The translations under genes were made by a program, and so were the position numbers. The notes under the pieces were generated by a model. That model saw only the letters and a program-made list of their open reading frames with translations. It had not been told where the DNA came from and searched no databases. From Micavibrio sp. UBA1672 (GTDB lineage: Bacteria; Pseudomonadota; Alphaproteobacteria; Micavibrionales; Micavibrionaceae): a DNA stretch of 43,595 nt. The stretch covers positions 1-43,595 of the forward strand of contig DCKO01000033.1 of the NCBI GenBank assembly GCA_002320665.1. The letters are read 5' to 3'. This document shows, piece by piece, positions 8,017-17,005 of this stretch (positions within the stretch are counted from its first letter, which is position 1; every line of letters starts with the position of its first letter).

Positions 8017-10905
8017 CTATTTACCAATCGATGTAAGACCTTGCAGTGCACCACCCAGACGTGAGGAGACTTGCTGGGAACCAATTGTTGCTTTAGACAC
8101 AAGGCCTTTTGCTGGGTCTTCCCGTGAGTCGTTAAATGTTGCAACACTTTGTCCCATCCATCTCAAGATATTATTAGGAATTGTATCAATCAGCTTAAAT
8201 GAGGACATTCCAAGCAGATATACAATAATTGCATAAATTACGGTAAAGAAGAACTCATCAATACGCCCTCTTGCTTTATCCAGCAAATTAATCCCTGATC
8301 CTCCGGTTAATTCTTCTGTGATGTCGAAACCACCAATATTTGCAATCACCAAATCAAAAATTGAGTTCAACACCGCCACAAGTGATGAAAACGTAGCAAT
8401 ACTTGCAAGAAGCCCGAATACTATGAGCATCGGACGAAGAAACACTTCGAAAATCAGGAAGTAACCATTCAGAGCCGCATTACCGGGCAAGCCTTGCGCA
8501 TCAATACGAATATGTGCCAATGCCCATAAAGGTGCACCCACCATAGCCTCGAATATTCCTTTGACCCAGCCACCAACGGCGAAGAAGAAATAGATAAACG
8601 GCAAGAACGGTACAATATAGGCCAGAACAAAACCTACTGTCACACCCATCATGGCAATACTTACGAACATACTTGCTGCTGTACTTGCCAGATTTTTAGG
8701 GAATTGCCCTAAAATATCGCCCATAACCACACCACCCATTGTGGCAACTGTAGCATAGCCAAGATTACGTACAGCACTTTCCATTAGCCCCCGACCAATG
8801 CCTACTAGCTGTGCCAAAGGATGAGTCGTCGGGTTTTTGCGCATATCATACAAACCGTTTACACCGAAGAGCATCATTATTGCATCCTCAATAGGATTAC
8901 CTTGAGGTCTGGAACTGGTTGTTGTTCCTGAAGAAGCATCCCAGCCTAGATACCCAGCATATAAAGCATTTGCGATATCTAACCCCTTTGCTCCTTCCAG
9001 ATATTTTGAAATATCATCTACACCCGTTGCCTTTGGATTAAAACGTTCTGCTGGTTTAACGTCTTGACTGTATTGAATTTTGGCTGACCACACTTGTTCC
9101 ATAACAAGCGGATATAGAGTGGGGGCAGGCATACTCAAAGCAGCCGTTGTAACAAAGCCATTCATCTCCGAAATTTTATTGTACCAGATACCGGCCCCGG
9201 CCCAACCTTTGCGGTATAAAGCATTTCCTGTGCCGTTCCATGCACCTGCCCAATAACAATTCACACCGGGACATTGAGCAAGCTGGTCAAGAATTCCATT
9301 ATCAATTGCCCCGTTCACAAAGTTCTGAATCTCCCGGTTTGTATTCGCAATATAATCTGTTTTAAGCACGCCATTAGCATGAGGCCAAGGCGAAGCACGA
9401 CTGAAAAATTCATCTGCAATATATTTCCAACGGTTTTGACTTGTCGCTGTTGCCAATGGTGGTGCAAGTGCAGGAACATTCTGCGTAAAAGAACTTTGAA
9501 CACCTTGATCTAGCCAGTTATATCGGGTTTCTATAAAGTAAACCCTTTGAATTCTTAAAGGGCCTGGTTGCGCCGAGGCGACAGGCTGCGCATCTGCAAG
9601 GAAAAATGTAAGCTCTCCACACAGAGGTTTTACGTTACCAGGTTCTTTTGGATAACGCATCACGTCACGCTCTCCGAAACGGATCTTAAAACTGTTTGTG
9701 CCTGTATCAAGATATCCCCTGATATCATCATATGTTGTTGTTGCGCCTATCAAATAAGGTGCTTTTGTACCACTACCCATGACATAAGCTTCGATTACAT
9801 GAGGGTCAGGAATTTTATTTTGTCTGGAAGTATCAGCCGGATCATCCCTTTGACGTCCAATTTTTTCTTCATAGATATACTCACACATTTTAGCCAAAAA
9901 CATAAATTGTGAATATGCACCAACATCAGGATAGTTTGGCTTAGCAATCAAATCTAGAGGTTGCCCCAAATAAGACTCAGTAAGTGTTGTGTTAAAATAA
10001 TTCCAGCCATTTGTTGCGAAAGCAGAACCGTATTTTGCCATAAATAAAACAATATATTGTGAGGAATTCAGACCAGAGCCCAAAGGCATCAATAAGCCGA
10101 AGGCTACAACGATTCTGATAGGTACCCATGTTTTATTGTAACGGCGTCCAAATGGTGTGCCACTTTGGGCTGTTTCTGCTACAACTGTAGCAACAAAATA
10201 TGATGTAATACCGACAGCAACAACCAATAATCCTGTACTGTAAATACCAAATAATCTGTGCAAACCATCATGGAGCGGAGATGGGAAAGCATAACCAGTT
10301 GAAAAAGGAGAAAGCTGGTTTGCAGCCGCGGGTGCTAGACCACTGACCCCGCTAGTGTCAAATTGTATGACAGGGTTACCTGCCGTGTCTTCACAAGCTA
10401 CAGCAGTACTAACACATGACTCGAATAAACCACCAGCGGTCAGAGCATCAGGATGAGGAACCCCGAACACCATATCAAGCATCATAAAAGCCAGATCATG
10501 CGGACGATCAGCCGCGTTAACAATTGTAAAAAAGCCAGCGAAGTTTGTTGGTAAAGCAGATGCGGGGCTAATGATAAAAAATGCACCCAAAGACAAAAAC
10601 TGCAGAAAGAAAATAACTATTCCAACCAAAATAAGGCCAAAAAGCAGTATTTGATCTAAATTTTTGACATTAAATATAAGGTTACGGCCTGCTTCGGCGA
10701 TAACATGGCGCACACCATAGCGCCCCATATTTTGGGGCATAAGATAAGGATGCCCTTGAGGCAAAAGGCGTACAAGCTGGTAGACAAGCGCAAGGAAAAA
10801 CGGAACATAGTGAAAGCCGCCCATCCACAGATTGCGAATGCGAGGCATAATACGTGGCATTACTGCATAGCCAAAAACACCTTTAGGCAATATACCAAAT
10901 AACAT
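8017..10905 (-). CDS. DotA/TraY-like inner-membrane protein, second gene of a triplet
   Basis: A 962-residue paralogue of its two neighbours, with the same order of parts. The N-terminal region has VMPRIMPRI, GHPYL and YGVRHVIAEAGRNL. A first helix lies at about 85-115. The next membrane block ends in SGTPFGRRYNKTWVPIR and GLNSSQYIVLFMAKYGS. The large periplasmic domain has KGWAGAGIWYNKISEMNG. The C-terminal membrane block has PLWALAHIRIDAQGLPG, NGYFLIFEVFLRP and LIDTIPNNILRWMG. Several Cys residues in the periplasmic part (for example LCGELTF, also in the 981-residue paralogue) may form disulfides. The ATG at 10905 has GGAATGGAG upstream; the gap to the preceding stop is 15 bp, so the three genes form one operon. 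Confidence 0.82.
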   Translation of the reverse strand: MLFGILPKGVFGYAVMPRIMPRIRNLWMGGFHYVPFFLALVYQLVRLLPQGHPYLMPQNMGRYGVRHVIAEAGRNLIFNVKNLDQILLFGLILVGIVIFFLQFLSLGAFFIISPASALPTNFAGFFTIVNAADRPHDLAFMMLDMVFGVPHPDALTAGGLFESCVSTAVACEDTAGNPVIQFDTSGVSGLAPAAANQLSPFSTGYAFPSPLHDGLHRLFGIYSTGLLVVAVGITSYFVATVVAETAQSGTPFGRRYNKTWVPIRIVVAFGLLMPLGSGLNSSQYIVLFMAKYGSAFATNGWNYFNTTLTESYLGQPLDLIAKPNYPDVGAYSQFMFLAKMCEYIYEEKIGRQRDDPADTSRQNKIPDPHVIEAYVMGSGTKAPYLIGATTTYDDIRGYLDTGTNSFKIRFGERDVMRYPKEPGNVKPLCGELTFFLADAQPVASAQPGPLRIQRVYFIETRYNWLDQGVQSSFTQNVPALAPPLATATSQNRWKYIADEFFSRASPWPHANGVLKTDYIANTNREIQNFVNGAIDNGILDQLAQCPGVNCYWAGAWNGTGNALYRKGWAGAGIWYNKISEMNGFVTTAALSMPAPTLYPLVMEQVWSAKIQYSQDVKPAERFNPKATGVDDISKYLEGAKGLDIANALYAGYLGWDASSGTTTSSRPQGNPIEDAIMMLFGVNGLYDMRKNPTTHPLAQLVGIGRGLMESAVRNLGYATVATMGGVVMGDILGQFPKNLASTAASMFVSIAMMGVTVGFVLAYIVPFLPFIYFFFAVGGWVKGIFEAMVGAPLWALAHIRIDAQGLPGNAALNGYFLIFEVFLRPMLIVFGLLASIATFSSLVAVLNSIFDLVIANIGGFDITEELTGGSGINLLDKARGRIDEFFFTVIYAIIVYLLGMSSFKLIDTIPNNILRWMGQSVATFNDSREDPAKGLVSKATIGSQQVSSRLGGALQGLTSIGK

Positions 10906-10920
10906 TTTTACTCCATTCCT

Positions 10921-13900
10921 TTAACCATCTTTCAATTTACCGGTCATCCCTAGCGCTTTTGAAAGACCACTACCAGCCTGACTTGCTGTTCCTGTTGCCA
11001 TACTGGACATATCACTACCGATTGTCATTGCGCCCATAGATGCGTATCTATTCAAACTACCAATATCATCTTGCTCAATATCACCAAAGGCAGATACACC
11101 AGCCCCTGCCCAGCGTAAGATATTATCAGGAATTCGGTCAATCAGTTTGAATGATGCGAGCCCAAGCATGTAAACAATTACTGCATAAATAATTGTAAGG
11201 AAGAACTGGTCAATGATACTTCGTTGATACACAAGGTCTTGCGCATAATTTTCTAAAATAATGTCTTGCCCGGGTGTAAAACCAGAAGCGTTTGCCGTCA
11301 CCAAATCCCATATTAAATTCAGAATACGAACTTGCGTGGCAAAAATCACAATTGCTGCTATTAACCCAAACACTGTCAGAATTGGTCTAACAAACACATC
11401 AAGCAACATAAAGTAACCATTTTGTGCTGCATCTCCTGGCAGGCCTTCGCCGTCAATACGCAAATGCGCTAATGCCCATAGTGGAACACCAACCATGGCT
11501 TCAAATATCCCTTTAACCCATGATGCCACTGCAAAATAGAAATATACGAATGGAAGGAAAGGCAAGATATAATACAAGATAAATCCGGCCACAATTCCAA
11601 TGAACGCCATGGATAAGAAAATCTGGCTTAATGCAGAGAAGACGCCCGATACTTCCTTTGCACCTGCATCACCAAAAAACCCGCCCATAAATGAAAATAC
11701 TGTGGCTGCTCCCATATTGCGGATAACAGATTCAACAAGTCCTTTACCAACCGCCGTCAATTGAGCAAGCGGATGTAAGTGAGAGTTTGTTGTACGCATT
11801 TGAACAAGACCACTTGTTCCAAGCAGCATATGCATGGCATGCATAATGTGGTTGCCAAGACCGAATTTGTTTTCCTCCGCAACGTTCTTCCAATCATCAT
11901 TCCAGTATTTATAAACAGCGTGCAGTGGTTTTGCGACATGTTCCACATCAACCCCAGCCTGATCCAGAACATCTTTCTCAATCTTTTTGAAAATTGCGGG
12001 ATTAAAAGGATCCTGAACATCCGTATTTTTGGAACTCTGGCGTTTTTGTTCCTTCAGGTACTCCCAGACAAATGGCAACTTATCCATGGTTGGCATATTC
12101 AAAACGCCATCTATAAAACCACCATTAATTTCAGCAATTCTCGTATACCATATGCCTGCGCCGCCCCAACCACGATCGATAATGGCACTTGTCATGGTAT
12201 TTCCATTATAATTCTGGATATAATCCGCCCAGGCACGCCGTATGGCAACCGTAAGATCAGCATGAACACCATTAGTCCCGTTATAAACAATATCATTACG
12301 CCAATCTACTGTCGGAACGCCAGGTGGAATTGGTAGCCCGCTCGCAGGACGAGGATCTCCCGTACATGCAGGAGCAATCGTTGCAGGCTGACCCACTGCA
12401 CCAATACCTACGCTTCCTACATCACTACAAACTTGCAGCCTCATGCCATAATGATCCCGGATGGCAGAAACAAAATTTGTGGCAAATTGTCTTAAACGGT
12501 CTTCATTGAACCAAAGATCAAGGATTAGCTGATAATAGAAAGCCTGCATATAATCCGCGCCACCTTCGTTAGCACCACTACCCCCTTGTGCTATTGGCGC
12601 TCCATCCCCCACATTGCTTAGGTCACTAATTGGAATACGTACATCACCACATAGTGGCCTGACACCACCTTCATCATCATATACCGGTTCACCTGAACCG
12701 TCTGTTTTAAGACGGAATTCTCCAAAGCGTATAACAATATCACCGCCATAATAAAACCCGAGAGCCTGCATATAATTAGGGTTACTAATCGTTTGAACCG
12801 GCAATCGTTCAAGCGCATTACCTACGATCGGTGACCCGCCAATTGCCACACCATCAGCAGCTAACATAGCAGCTGTCGGCTTCTTGACGAGATAGGGCAT
12901 AATAGGATATTGCGTAAATGCAGAGTAAACTCGATAATCAGATGTGTATGTGTATGTGTACCCGTTCTTGGATGAAATACCATCTCCGTCATTTTGACGG
13001 AAGTAAGAATAGGCACATGCATGAACAACACTCATCAATTCAACCACAGGCGTAATATCAGGGGTTTCCGGCAATGCCAATATAGCATAACGCTCCCCTA
13101 GAGGATTACCGCTGGTTTCAGGCGTTGGTCCTGCACCTGCAAAAAGTGGATGCGAACCAACAGCATCATTAAAGTTCCTCCAACCATTTGTTGCGAAGCT
13201 CGAGCCATATTTTGCAACATAAAGTGTGATATATTGTGCAGAATTCAGCGTTGTGCCCATCGGTCCATACGGCGCAGTTGTGGCAACAGGCACAGGCATC
13301 AATAGGCTAATAGCGACAACCAAACGCACCGGAACCCAAACATTTTGGAAGCGCTGACCAAATGGTGTACCGCTGACGGCGGTTTCTAATACAACGACAA
13401 CAATGAAATACAAGAATATTAAAACCGCGATAATCAGCAAACCGGTTGAATAAAACCTGAAAAGTTCATGTAGGGCTGTGTGAAAGGGTGTTGGAATTGT
13501 CGGCGTACCTGGCCCCACGCCGTTCGTATCTGTACTAAAATTTGTACAAACACCTGCGAAAGAACAAAAAACTTCGGGAACACCAAAAACCCGATCCATA
13601 AGCTCATATGCTATATCTGTTTGCGGGTTTGTTGTATCAAACCATGAAAAAGGTCCCGCTATGGCGTGACTGGTGAAGAATGCATAAAGCAACATGAAAA
13701 ACTGAATGACGAGTAAGACAACACCAGATAATATTGCAAAGAAAACTATAATCTGGTCGATTTTATTTTTCTTGAACTCAAGATTTTTAGCCGCTTCCGA
13801 TACAACGTGACGAACACCAAATCTATTAATATTTTTACTGGAAAGATACGGGTGATTTTCCGGTAAAAGCTTTACCATCGCGTAGATTTGCGCCATCAAA

Positions 13901-14004
13901 AACGGAATATAACCAAAGCCGGAGGTGCAGAAATCTTTGACACGAGGAAGAATACGCGGAAGCGTTGCATAGGCGACTACATCTTTTGTCTTAACACTTT
14001 GCAC
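10921..14004 (-). CDS. DotA/TraY-like inner-membrane protein, first gene of a triplet
   Basis: The largest of the three paralogues (1027 residues) and first to be transcribed. Shared landmarks in order: TLPRILPR, ENHPYL, FGVRHVVSEAAKNL, a first helix at about 85-115, SGTPFGQRFQNVWVPVR, TLNSAQYITLYVAKYGSSFATNGW, RGWGGAGIWYTRIAEINGG, PLWALAHLRIDGEGLPG, NGYFMLLDVFVRP and LIDRIPDNILRWAG. The C-terminal tail is rich in Gly, Ser, Met and Ala (GSDMSSMATG). The start is a GTG at 14004; an in-frame TAA nine bases upstream rules out a longer protein. Only a weak ribosome site (GATGAG) precedes it. A perfect palindrome lies 44 bp upstream. A complete IVB system would also need DotB, DotC, DotD, DotG, DotH, DotI and DotO, none visible here. 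Confidence 0.82.
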   Translation of the reverse strand: MQSVKTKDVVAYATLPRILPRVKDFCTSGFGYIPFLMAQIYAMVKLLPENHPYLSSKNINRFGVRHVVSEAAKNLEFKKNKIDQIIVFFAILSGVVLLVIQFFMLLYAFFTSHAIAGPFSWFDTTNPQTDIAYELMDRVFGVPEVFCSFAGVCTNFSTDTNGVGPGTPTIPTPFHTALHELFRFYSTGLLIIAVLIFLYFIVVVVLETAVSGTPFGQRFQNVWVPVRLVVAISLLMPVPVATTAPYGPMGTTLNSAQYITLYVAKYGSSFATNGWRNFNDAVGSHPLFAGAGPTPETSGNPLGERYAILALPETPDITPVVELMSVVHACAYSYFRQNDGDGISSKNGYTYTYTSDYRVYSAFTQYPIMPYLVKKPTAAMLAADGVAIGGSPIVGNALERLPVQTISNPNYMQALGFYYGGDIVIRFGEFRLKTDGSGEPVYDDEGGVRPLCGDVRIPISDLSNVGDGAPIAQGGSGANEGGADYMQAFYYQLILDLWFNEDRLRQFATNFVSAIRDHYGMRLQVCSDVGSVGIGAVGQPATIAPACTGDPRPASGLPIPPGVPTVDWRNDIVYNGTNGVHADLTVAIRRAWADYIQNYNGNTMTSAIIDRGWGGAGIWYTRIAEINGGFIDGVLNMPTMDKLPFVWEYLKEQKRQSSKNTDVQDPFNPAIFKKIEKDVLDQAGVDVEHVAKPLHAVYKYWNDDWKNVAEENKFGLGNHIMHAMHMLLGTSGLVQMRTTNSHLHPLAQLTAVGKGLVESVIRNMGAATVFSFMGGFFGDAGAKEVSGVFSALSQIFLSMAFIGIVAGFILYYILPFLPFVYFYFAVASWVKGIFEAMVGVPLWALAHLRIDGEGLPGDAAQNGYFMLLDVFVRPILTVFGLIAAIVIFATQVRILNLIWDLVTANASGFTPGQDIILENYAQDLVYQRSIIDQFFLTIIYAVIVYMLGLASFKLIDRIPDNILRWAGAGVSAFGDIEQDDIGSLNRYASMGAMTIGSDMSSMATGTASQAGSGLSKALGMTGKLKDG

Positions 14005-14047
14005 TATTATTTACTCATCACTTTATACGTTGTCATTTAAACGCAAC

Positions 14048-14065
14048 TTATCTAATTTTAGATAA
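14048..14065. promoter_or_regulatory. 18-bp perfect palindrome upstream of the DotA-like operon
   Basis: TTATCTAA, a TT spacer, then TTAGATAA. The gap 14005-14168 is upstream of the DotA-like operon only, because ettA ends on the other side. A possible -10 (TATAAA on the minus strand) lies between the palindrome and the GTG start, which fits an operator. The same 8-bp half-site recurs in the palindrome before bioF. Confidence 0.5.
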
Positions 14066-14110
14066 ATTACGGTTAATAATAACATCTTTTATAGTGAAAA
14101 AGCGAATTTT

Positions 14111-14130
14111 TTTGTCATATTTTTGACATT
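14111..14130 (-). terminator. AT-rich hairpin downstream of ettA
   Basis: TGTCA (14113-14117) and TGACA (14124-14128) can pair around a 6-nt AT loop, followed on the minus strand by a run of A rather than T. It is a poor intrinsic terminator and is listed only because nothing better follows ettA. Confidence 0.2.
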
Positions 14131-14168
14131 TTTCATAACAAAGTAAAATTTTACAAATTTCTTACAAT

Positions 14169-15848
14169 TTACCCAGCTTTTCTAAGAGGCTTATATTTAA
14201 TCCGGCGTGGTGCGTCGGCATCATGCCCCATACGTTTGCGGTAATCGGCCTCGTAATCCTCATAGTTGCCTTCGAACCATGTGACTTGCGAATCACCTTC
14301 GAAGGCAAGGATATGCGTTGCAAGACGATCAAGGAACCAGCGATCGTGGGAAATCACCACCGCGCAACCCGGAAAGCGCTCCAGCGCCTCTTCCAGAGCG
14401 GCAAGTGTTTCTGTATCAAGATCGTTTGTCGGTTCGTCCAAAAGGATGACATTGGCTTCTTGTTTGAGCATTTTAGCCAGGTGGACACGGTTTCTTTGTC
14501 CTCCGGAGAGGTTTTCAACTTTTTTCTGCTGATCGGGGCCGCGGAAATTAAAGGCCGAAACATAAGCACGGCTTTGCATTTCAACCTTACCAAGCTTGAT
14601 AATATCTGTACCGCCTGAGATTTCCTCCCAGACTGTTTTATCACCATCAAGCGAATCGCGGCTTTGATCGACATAACCCAATTTGACAGTATCACCCACT
14701 TTGAATGTTCCTTCATCGGGCTCTTCCTGCCCCGTAATCATCTTGAAAAGTGTTGATTTACCAGCGCCGTTAGGCCCGATAACCCCGACAATACCGCCGG
14801 GCGGTAATTTGAATGATAAATCCTCAATCAAGAGACGATCACCAAAGCCTTTTTTAATGTGGTCGGCCTGTATGACGAGATCACCAAGACGCGGCGGTGC
14901 AGGGATAACAATTTGCGCGTTGCGCTGATCGGTTTTTTGACTTTCGGCGAGCAAATCCTCATAGGCGTTAATACGCGCCTTGGATTTGGAGCGACGTGCT
15001 GAGGGGCTTTTGCCCATCCATTCAAGCTCGCGGGCAAGGGTTTTCTGGCGGGTATTTTCCTCTCGCTCTTCTTGCTCAAGACGCTTGCGCTTGGCTTCCA
15101 GATAGGCCGTGTAATTGCCCTCATAGGGAATACCGGAGCCACGGTCGACCTCCAAGATCCAGCCTGTGACATTATCAAGGAAGTATCGATCGTGTGTGAC
15201 CATCACAACCGCGCCGCTATAATCTTTCAAGAATCGTTGTAGCCATGCGACACTTTCTGCGTCCAAGTGGTTGGTGGGTTCGTCGAGAAGTAAAAGATCG
15301 GGCTTTTCCAACAATAATCTACATAACGCAACGCGGCGTTTTTCACCGCCAGAAAGATTCTTAACGCCCATATCGCCCGGTGGGCAACGCAAAGCATCCA
15401 TTGCCATCTCAACTGTGCGGTCAAGTTCCCAGCCATCTACGGCGTCAATTTTTTCCTGCAGATCACCCATTTCTTCGGAAAGCTTGTCAAAATCAGCATC
15501 AGGTTCAGCCATCTCAAGGCCTATAGCATTAAAACGATCAACCATGGCCTTTACATCAGCCAAGGCCTCCATCACGTTTTCTTCGACGGTTTTGCTGTCA
15601 TCCAATTGTGGTTCTTGCTCAAGGTAGCCAACGCGTGCGCCTTCTGCGGACCATGCCTCCCCCATGAAATCCTTATCAACGCCCGCCATGATTCGCAGCA
15701 ATGTCGACTTACCTGCACCGTTCGGGCCCAAAACACCGATCTTCGCGCCGGGGAAAAAGCTCAAAGTTACGTTCTCTAGCACCTTTTTGCCGTTGCCATA
15801 GGCCTTGGTCAGTCCGTTCATTACATAGACATATTGATAAGAAGCCAT
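14169..15848 (-). CDS. ettA: Energy-dependent translational throttle EttA (ABC-F ATPase)
   Basis: Cytosolic ABC-F protein that binds the ribosomal E site and gates the first elongation steps according to the ATP/ADP ratio. It has two nucleotide-binding domains without membrane segments. The first has Walker A GPNGAGKST (about residues 41-49), signature NLSGGEKRRVALCR and Walker B LLLLDEPTNHLD. The second has another GPNGAGKST (about 350), signature NLSGGQRNRVHLAK and VILLDEPTNDLD. Between them lie the EttA arm and the P-site tRNA interaction motif, here a charged helical stretch starting at YLEAKRKRLEQEEREEN. Length 559 is close to E. coli EttA (555). It is a single gene, divergent from a small membrane protein gene. 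Confidence 0.95.
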   Translation of the reverse strand: MASYQYVYVMNGLTKAYGNGKKVLENVTLSFFPGAKIGVLGPNGAGKSTLLRIMAGVDKDFMGEAWSAEGARVGYLEQEPQLDDSKTVEENVMEALADVKAMVDRFNAIGLEMAEPDADFDKLSEEMGDLQEKIDAVDGWELDRTVEMAMDALRCPPGDMGVKNLSGGEKRRVALCRLLLEKPDLLLLDEPTNHLDAESVAWLQRFLKDYSGAVVMVTHDRYFLDNVTGWILEVDRGSGIPYEGNYTAYLEAKRKRLEQEEREENTRQKTLARELEWMGKSPSARRSKSKARINAYEDLLAESQKTDQRNAQIVIPAPPRLGDLVIQADHIKKGFGDRLLIEDLSFKLPPGGIVGVIGPNGAGKSTLFKMITGQEEPDEGTFKVGDTVKLGYVDQSRDSLDGDKTVWEEISGGTDIIKLGKVEMQSRAYVSAFNFRGPDQQKKVENLSGGQRNRVHLAKMLKQEANVILLDEPTNDLDTETLAALEEALERFPGCAVVISHDRWFLDRLATHILAFEGDSQVTWFEGNYEDYEADYRKRMGHDADAPRRIKYKPLRKAG

Positions 15849-15946
15849 TTTTGCTTTTTCCCTTACATTAGAATTTGTGTAGTGCTAACCTTTTGGCGGA
15901 TTATAAACGCAGTGTCAACATTTTGTAGGTGATACGGAAAGCGAAA

Positions 15947-16240
15947 ATGAGAGAAAATAAAAAGCTAGAAGAAACAAAGAAAACCGAGAAAAAGATTCGT
16001 AAAGGTATGAAAATCTTTATCGGTGCTCTGGCGGGCGGGTTTTTGGGTGCAATCCTTGCCGTATTGTGGGCTTTAATGTTTATGGAGGCTGATAGTTTCA
16101 CAGACAAGCTGGCGGGGATTGAGATGCTGCTTATATCCGGCACTGTTACAGGTGGCGTAATCGGCGGTTTCTTTTATAAAAGCTTCGCTATTGTGGCCGC
16201 TGCGCTGGGTTGGATATTCGGCATGGATTTAGAATTCTGA
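15947..16240 (+). CDS. Small membrane protein of unknown function
   Basis: A 97-residue protein. The first 20 residues are highly charged (Lys/Glu), followed by three hydrophobic segments at about 22-44, 56-75 and 80-94, rich in Gly and Ala. A GTG at 15929 would add six residues, but GGAAAG upstream of the ATG at 15947 supports the shorter form. It is divergent from ettA with a 98-bp gap and is followed by a strong terminator, so it is transcribed alone. I do not recognise a family. The Gly-rich helices could pack tightly as an oligomer, but that is speculation. Confidence 0.6.
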   Translation: MRENKKLEETKKTEKKIRKGMKIFIGALAGGFLGAILAVLWALMFMEADSFTDKLAGIEMLLISGTVTGGVIGGFFYKSFAIVAAALGWIFGMDLEF

Positions 16241-16257
16241 TCAGTCAGGCAATAAAA

Positions 16258-16283
16258 AGGCCGCATGCACGGCCTGTTTTTTG
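16258..16283. terminator. Bidirectional intrinsic terminator
   Basis: AGGCCG (16258-16263), loop CATGCA, CGGCCT (16270-16275), then GTTTTTTG on the plus strand. On the minus strand the hairpin is followed by TTTTTATT. It lies between two convergent genes (15947-16240 plus and 16303-16917 minus) and probably serves both. Confidence 0.85.
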
Positions 16284-16302
16284 ATTTATACACATCACAT
16301 AG

Positions 16303-16917
16303 TTATTGCATGGACACGCTCAAGCTATCCCAGAATTTCTTGACCATAGCGACGTCCTTGGCAGGCGCCTCCTTGTCGACCATTGTAATGACCATCAGAC
16401 CAGAGTCTTTGGCGGAATGCGTCATAACATAGCGCGTATTTTGTTCACCTTTATATGTGGCGACTGCTTTCTTACCTACAAAATCAAGGCCACCAATTTT
16501 TCTGGCTGCATCGGTTTTATCAATCTTGTAACCATATTGTACTTCTTCTTTGGTCAGTTCCTGAATCATGAGATCGACTATGCTGGAGGGGTCCATGTTC
16601 TCGTATTCCTGTACCAAAATGAGCGTTCCTATTGGTGAAGCCATCATCGTCTGAAAGATGCCATCGCCTAAATCCGTGCGGGAAGGTTGCAGATCACTTG
16701 GGTATTCAAAAGAATAATTATTGGTTTTGAATACGTGAAACTCTTTCTTATCGACTTTGACTTCCAGTGTCTTACCATCATCCAATGTAATTGTGCTGGC
16801 CTGCCCCAGATCAATTTCCTGTGTTTTGCCGTTAATGCTGAGTACATAATTTCCGGCAAATGCCGATGTAGACATAACAGCCATGGTTGCTGCCAGTGTT
16901 AAAAACTTAAAATTCAT
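16303..16917 (-). CDS. Secreted or periplasmic protein of unknown function
   Basis: A 204-residue protein with a clear Sec signal peptide: basic start, hydrophobic core and SAFA at about residue 21. The mature part has strands with conserved-looking NYSFEYPSDLQPSR and a C-terminal helix (VKKFWDSLSVSMQ). No cysteine is present in the mature chain and no catalytic motif is evident. The layout of short strands, then EYPSDL, then a terminal helix with FWDSL resembles small alpha/beta lipoprotein-like or PsbP-like domains, but I cannot assign it. Its gene ends at a shared bidirectional terminator. The DUF3137 gene downstream (17006-18043) is on the same strand but transcribed before it, with 88 bp between. 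Confidence 0.7.
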   Translation of the reverse strand: MNFKFLTLAATMAVMSTSAFAGNYVLSINGKTQEIDLGQASTITLDDGKTLEVKVDKKEFHVFKTNNYSFEYPSDLQPSRTDLGDGIFQTMMASPIGTLILVQEYENMDPSSIVDLMIQELTKEEVQYGYKIDKTDAARKIGGLDFVGKKAVATYKGEQNTRYVMTHSAKDSGLMVITMVDKEAPAKDVAMVKKFWDSLSVSMQ

Positions 16918-17005
16918 TTTTTTGTATCCTTAATTCGTAAATGCTTGTCTTTGACTATATAAAGCGATTTTGAGTAATACCAGCTTTAAATCCTAACAAC
17001 TATCG

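Noticed and set aside
11779..12336. 185-residue plus-strand frame opposite the first DotA-like gene
   Set aside because: Lacks a ribosome site and shows no protein-like pattern; the opposite strand has a clear conserved protein.
14005..14168. Small gene or RNA in the gap upstream of the DotA-like operon
   Set aside because: The gap is A/T-rich with stops in all frames and no GC-rich stem; only the palindrome and a weak hairpin stand out.
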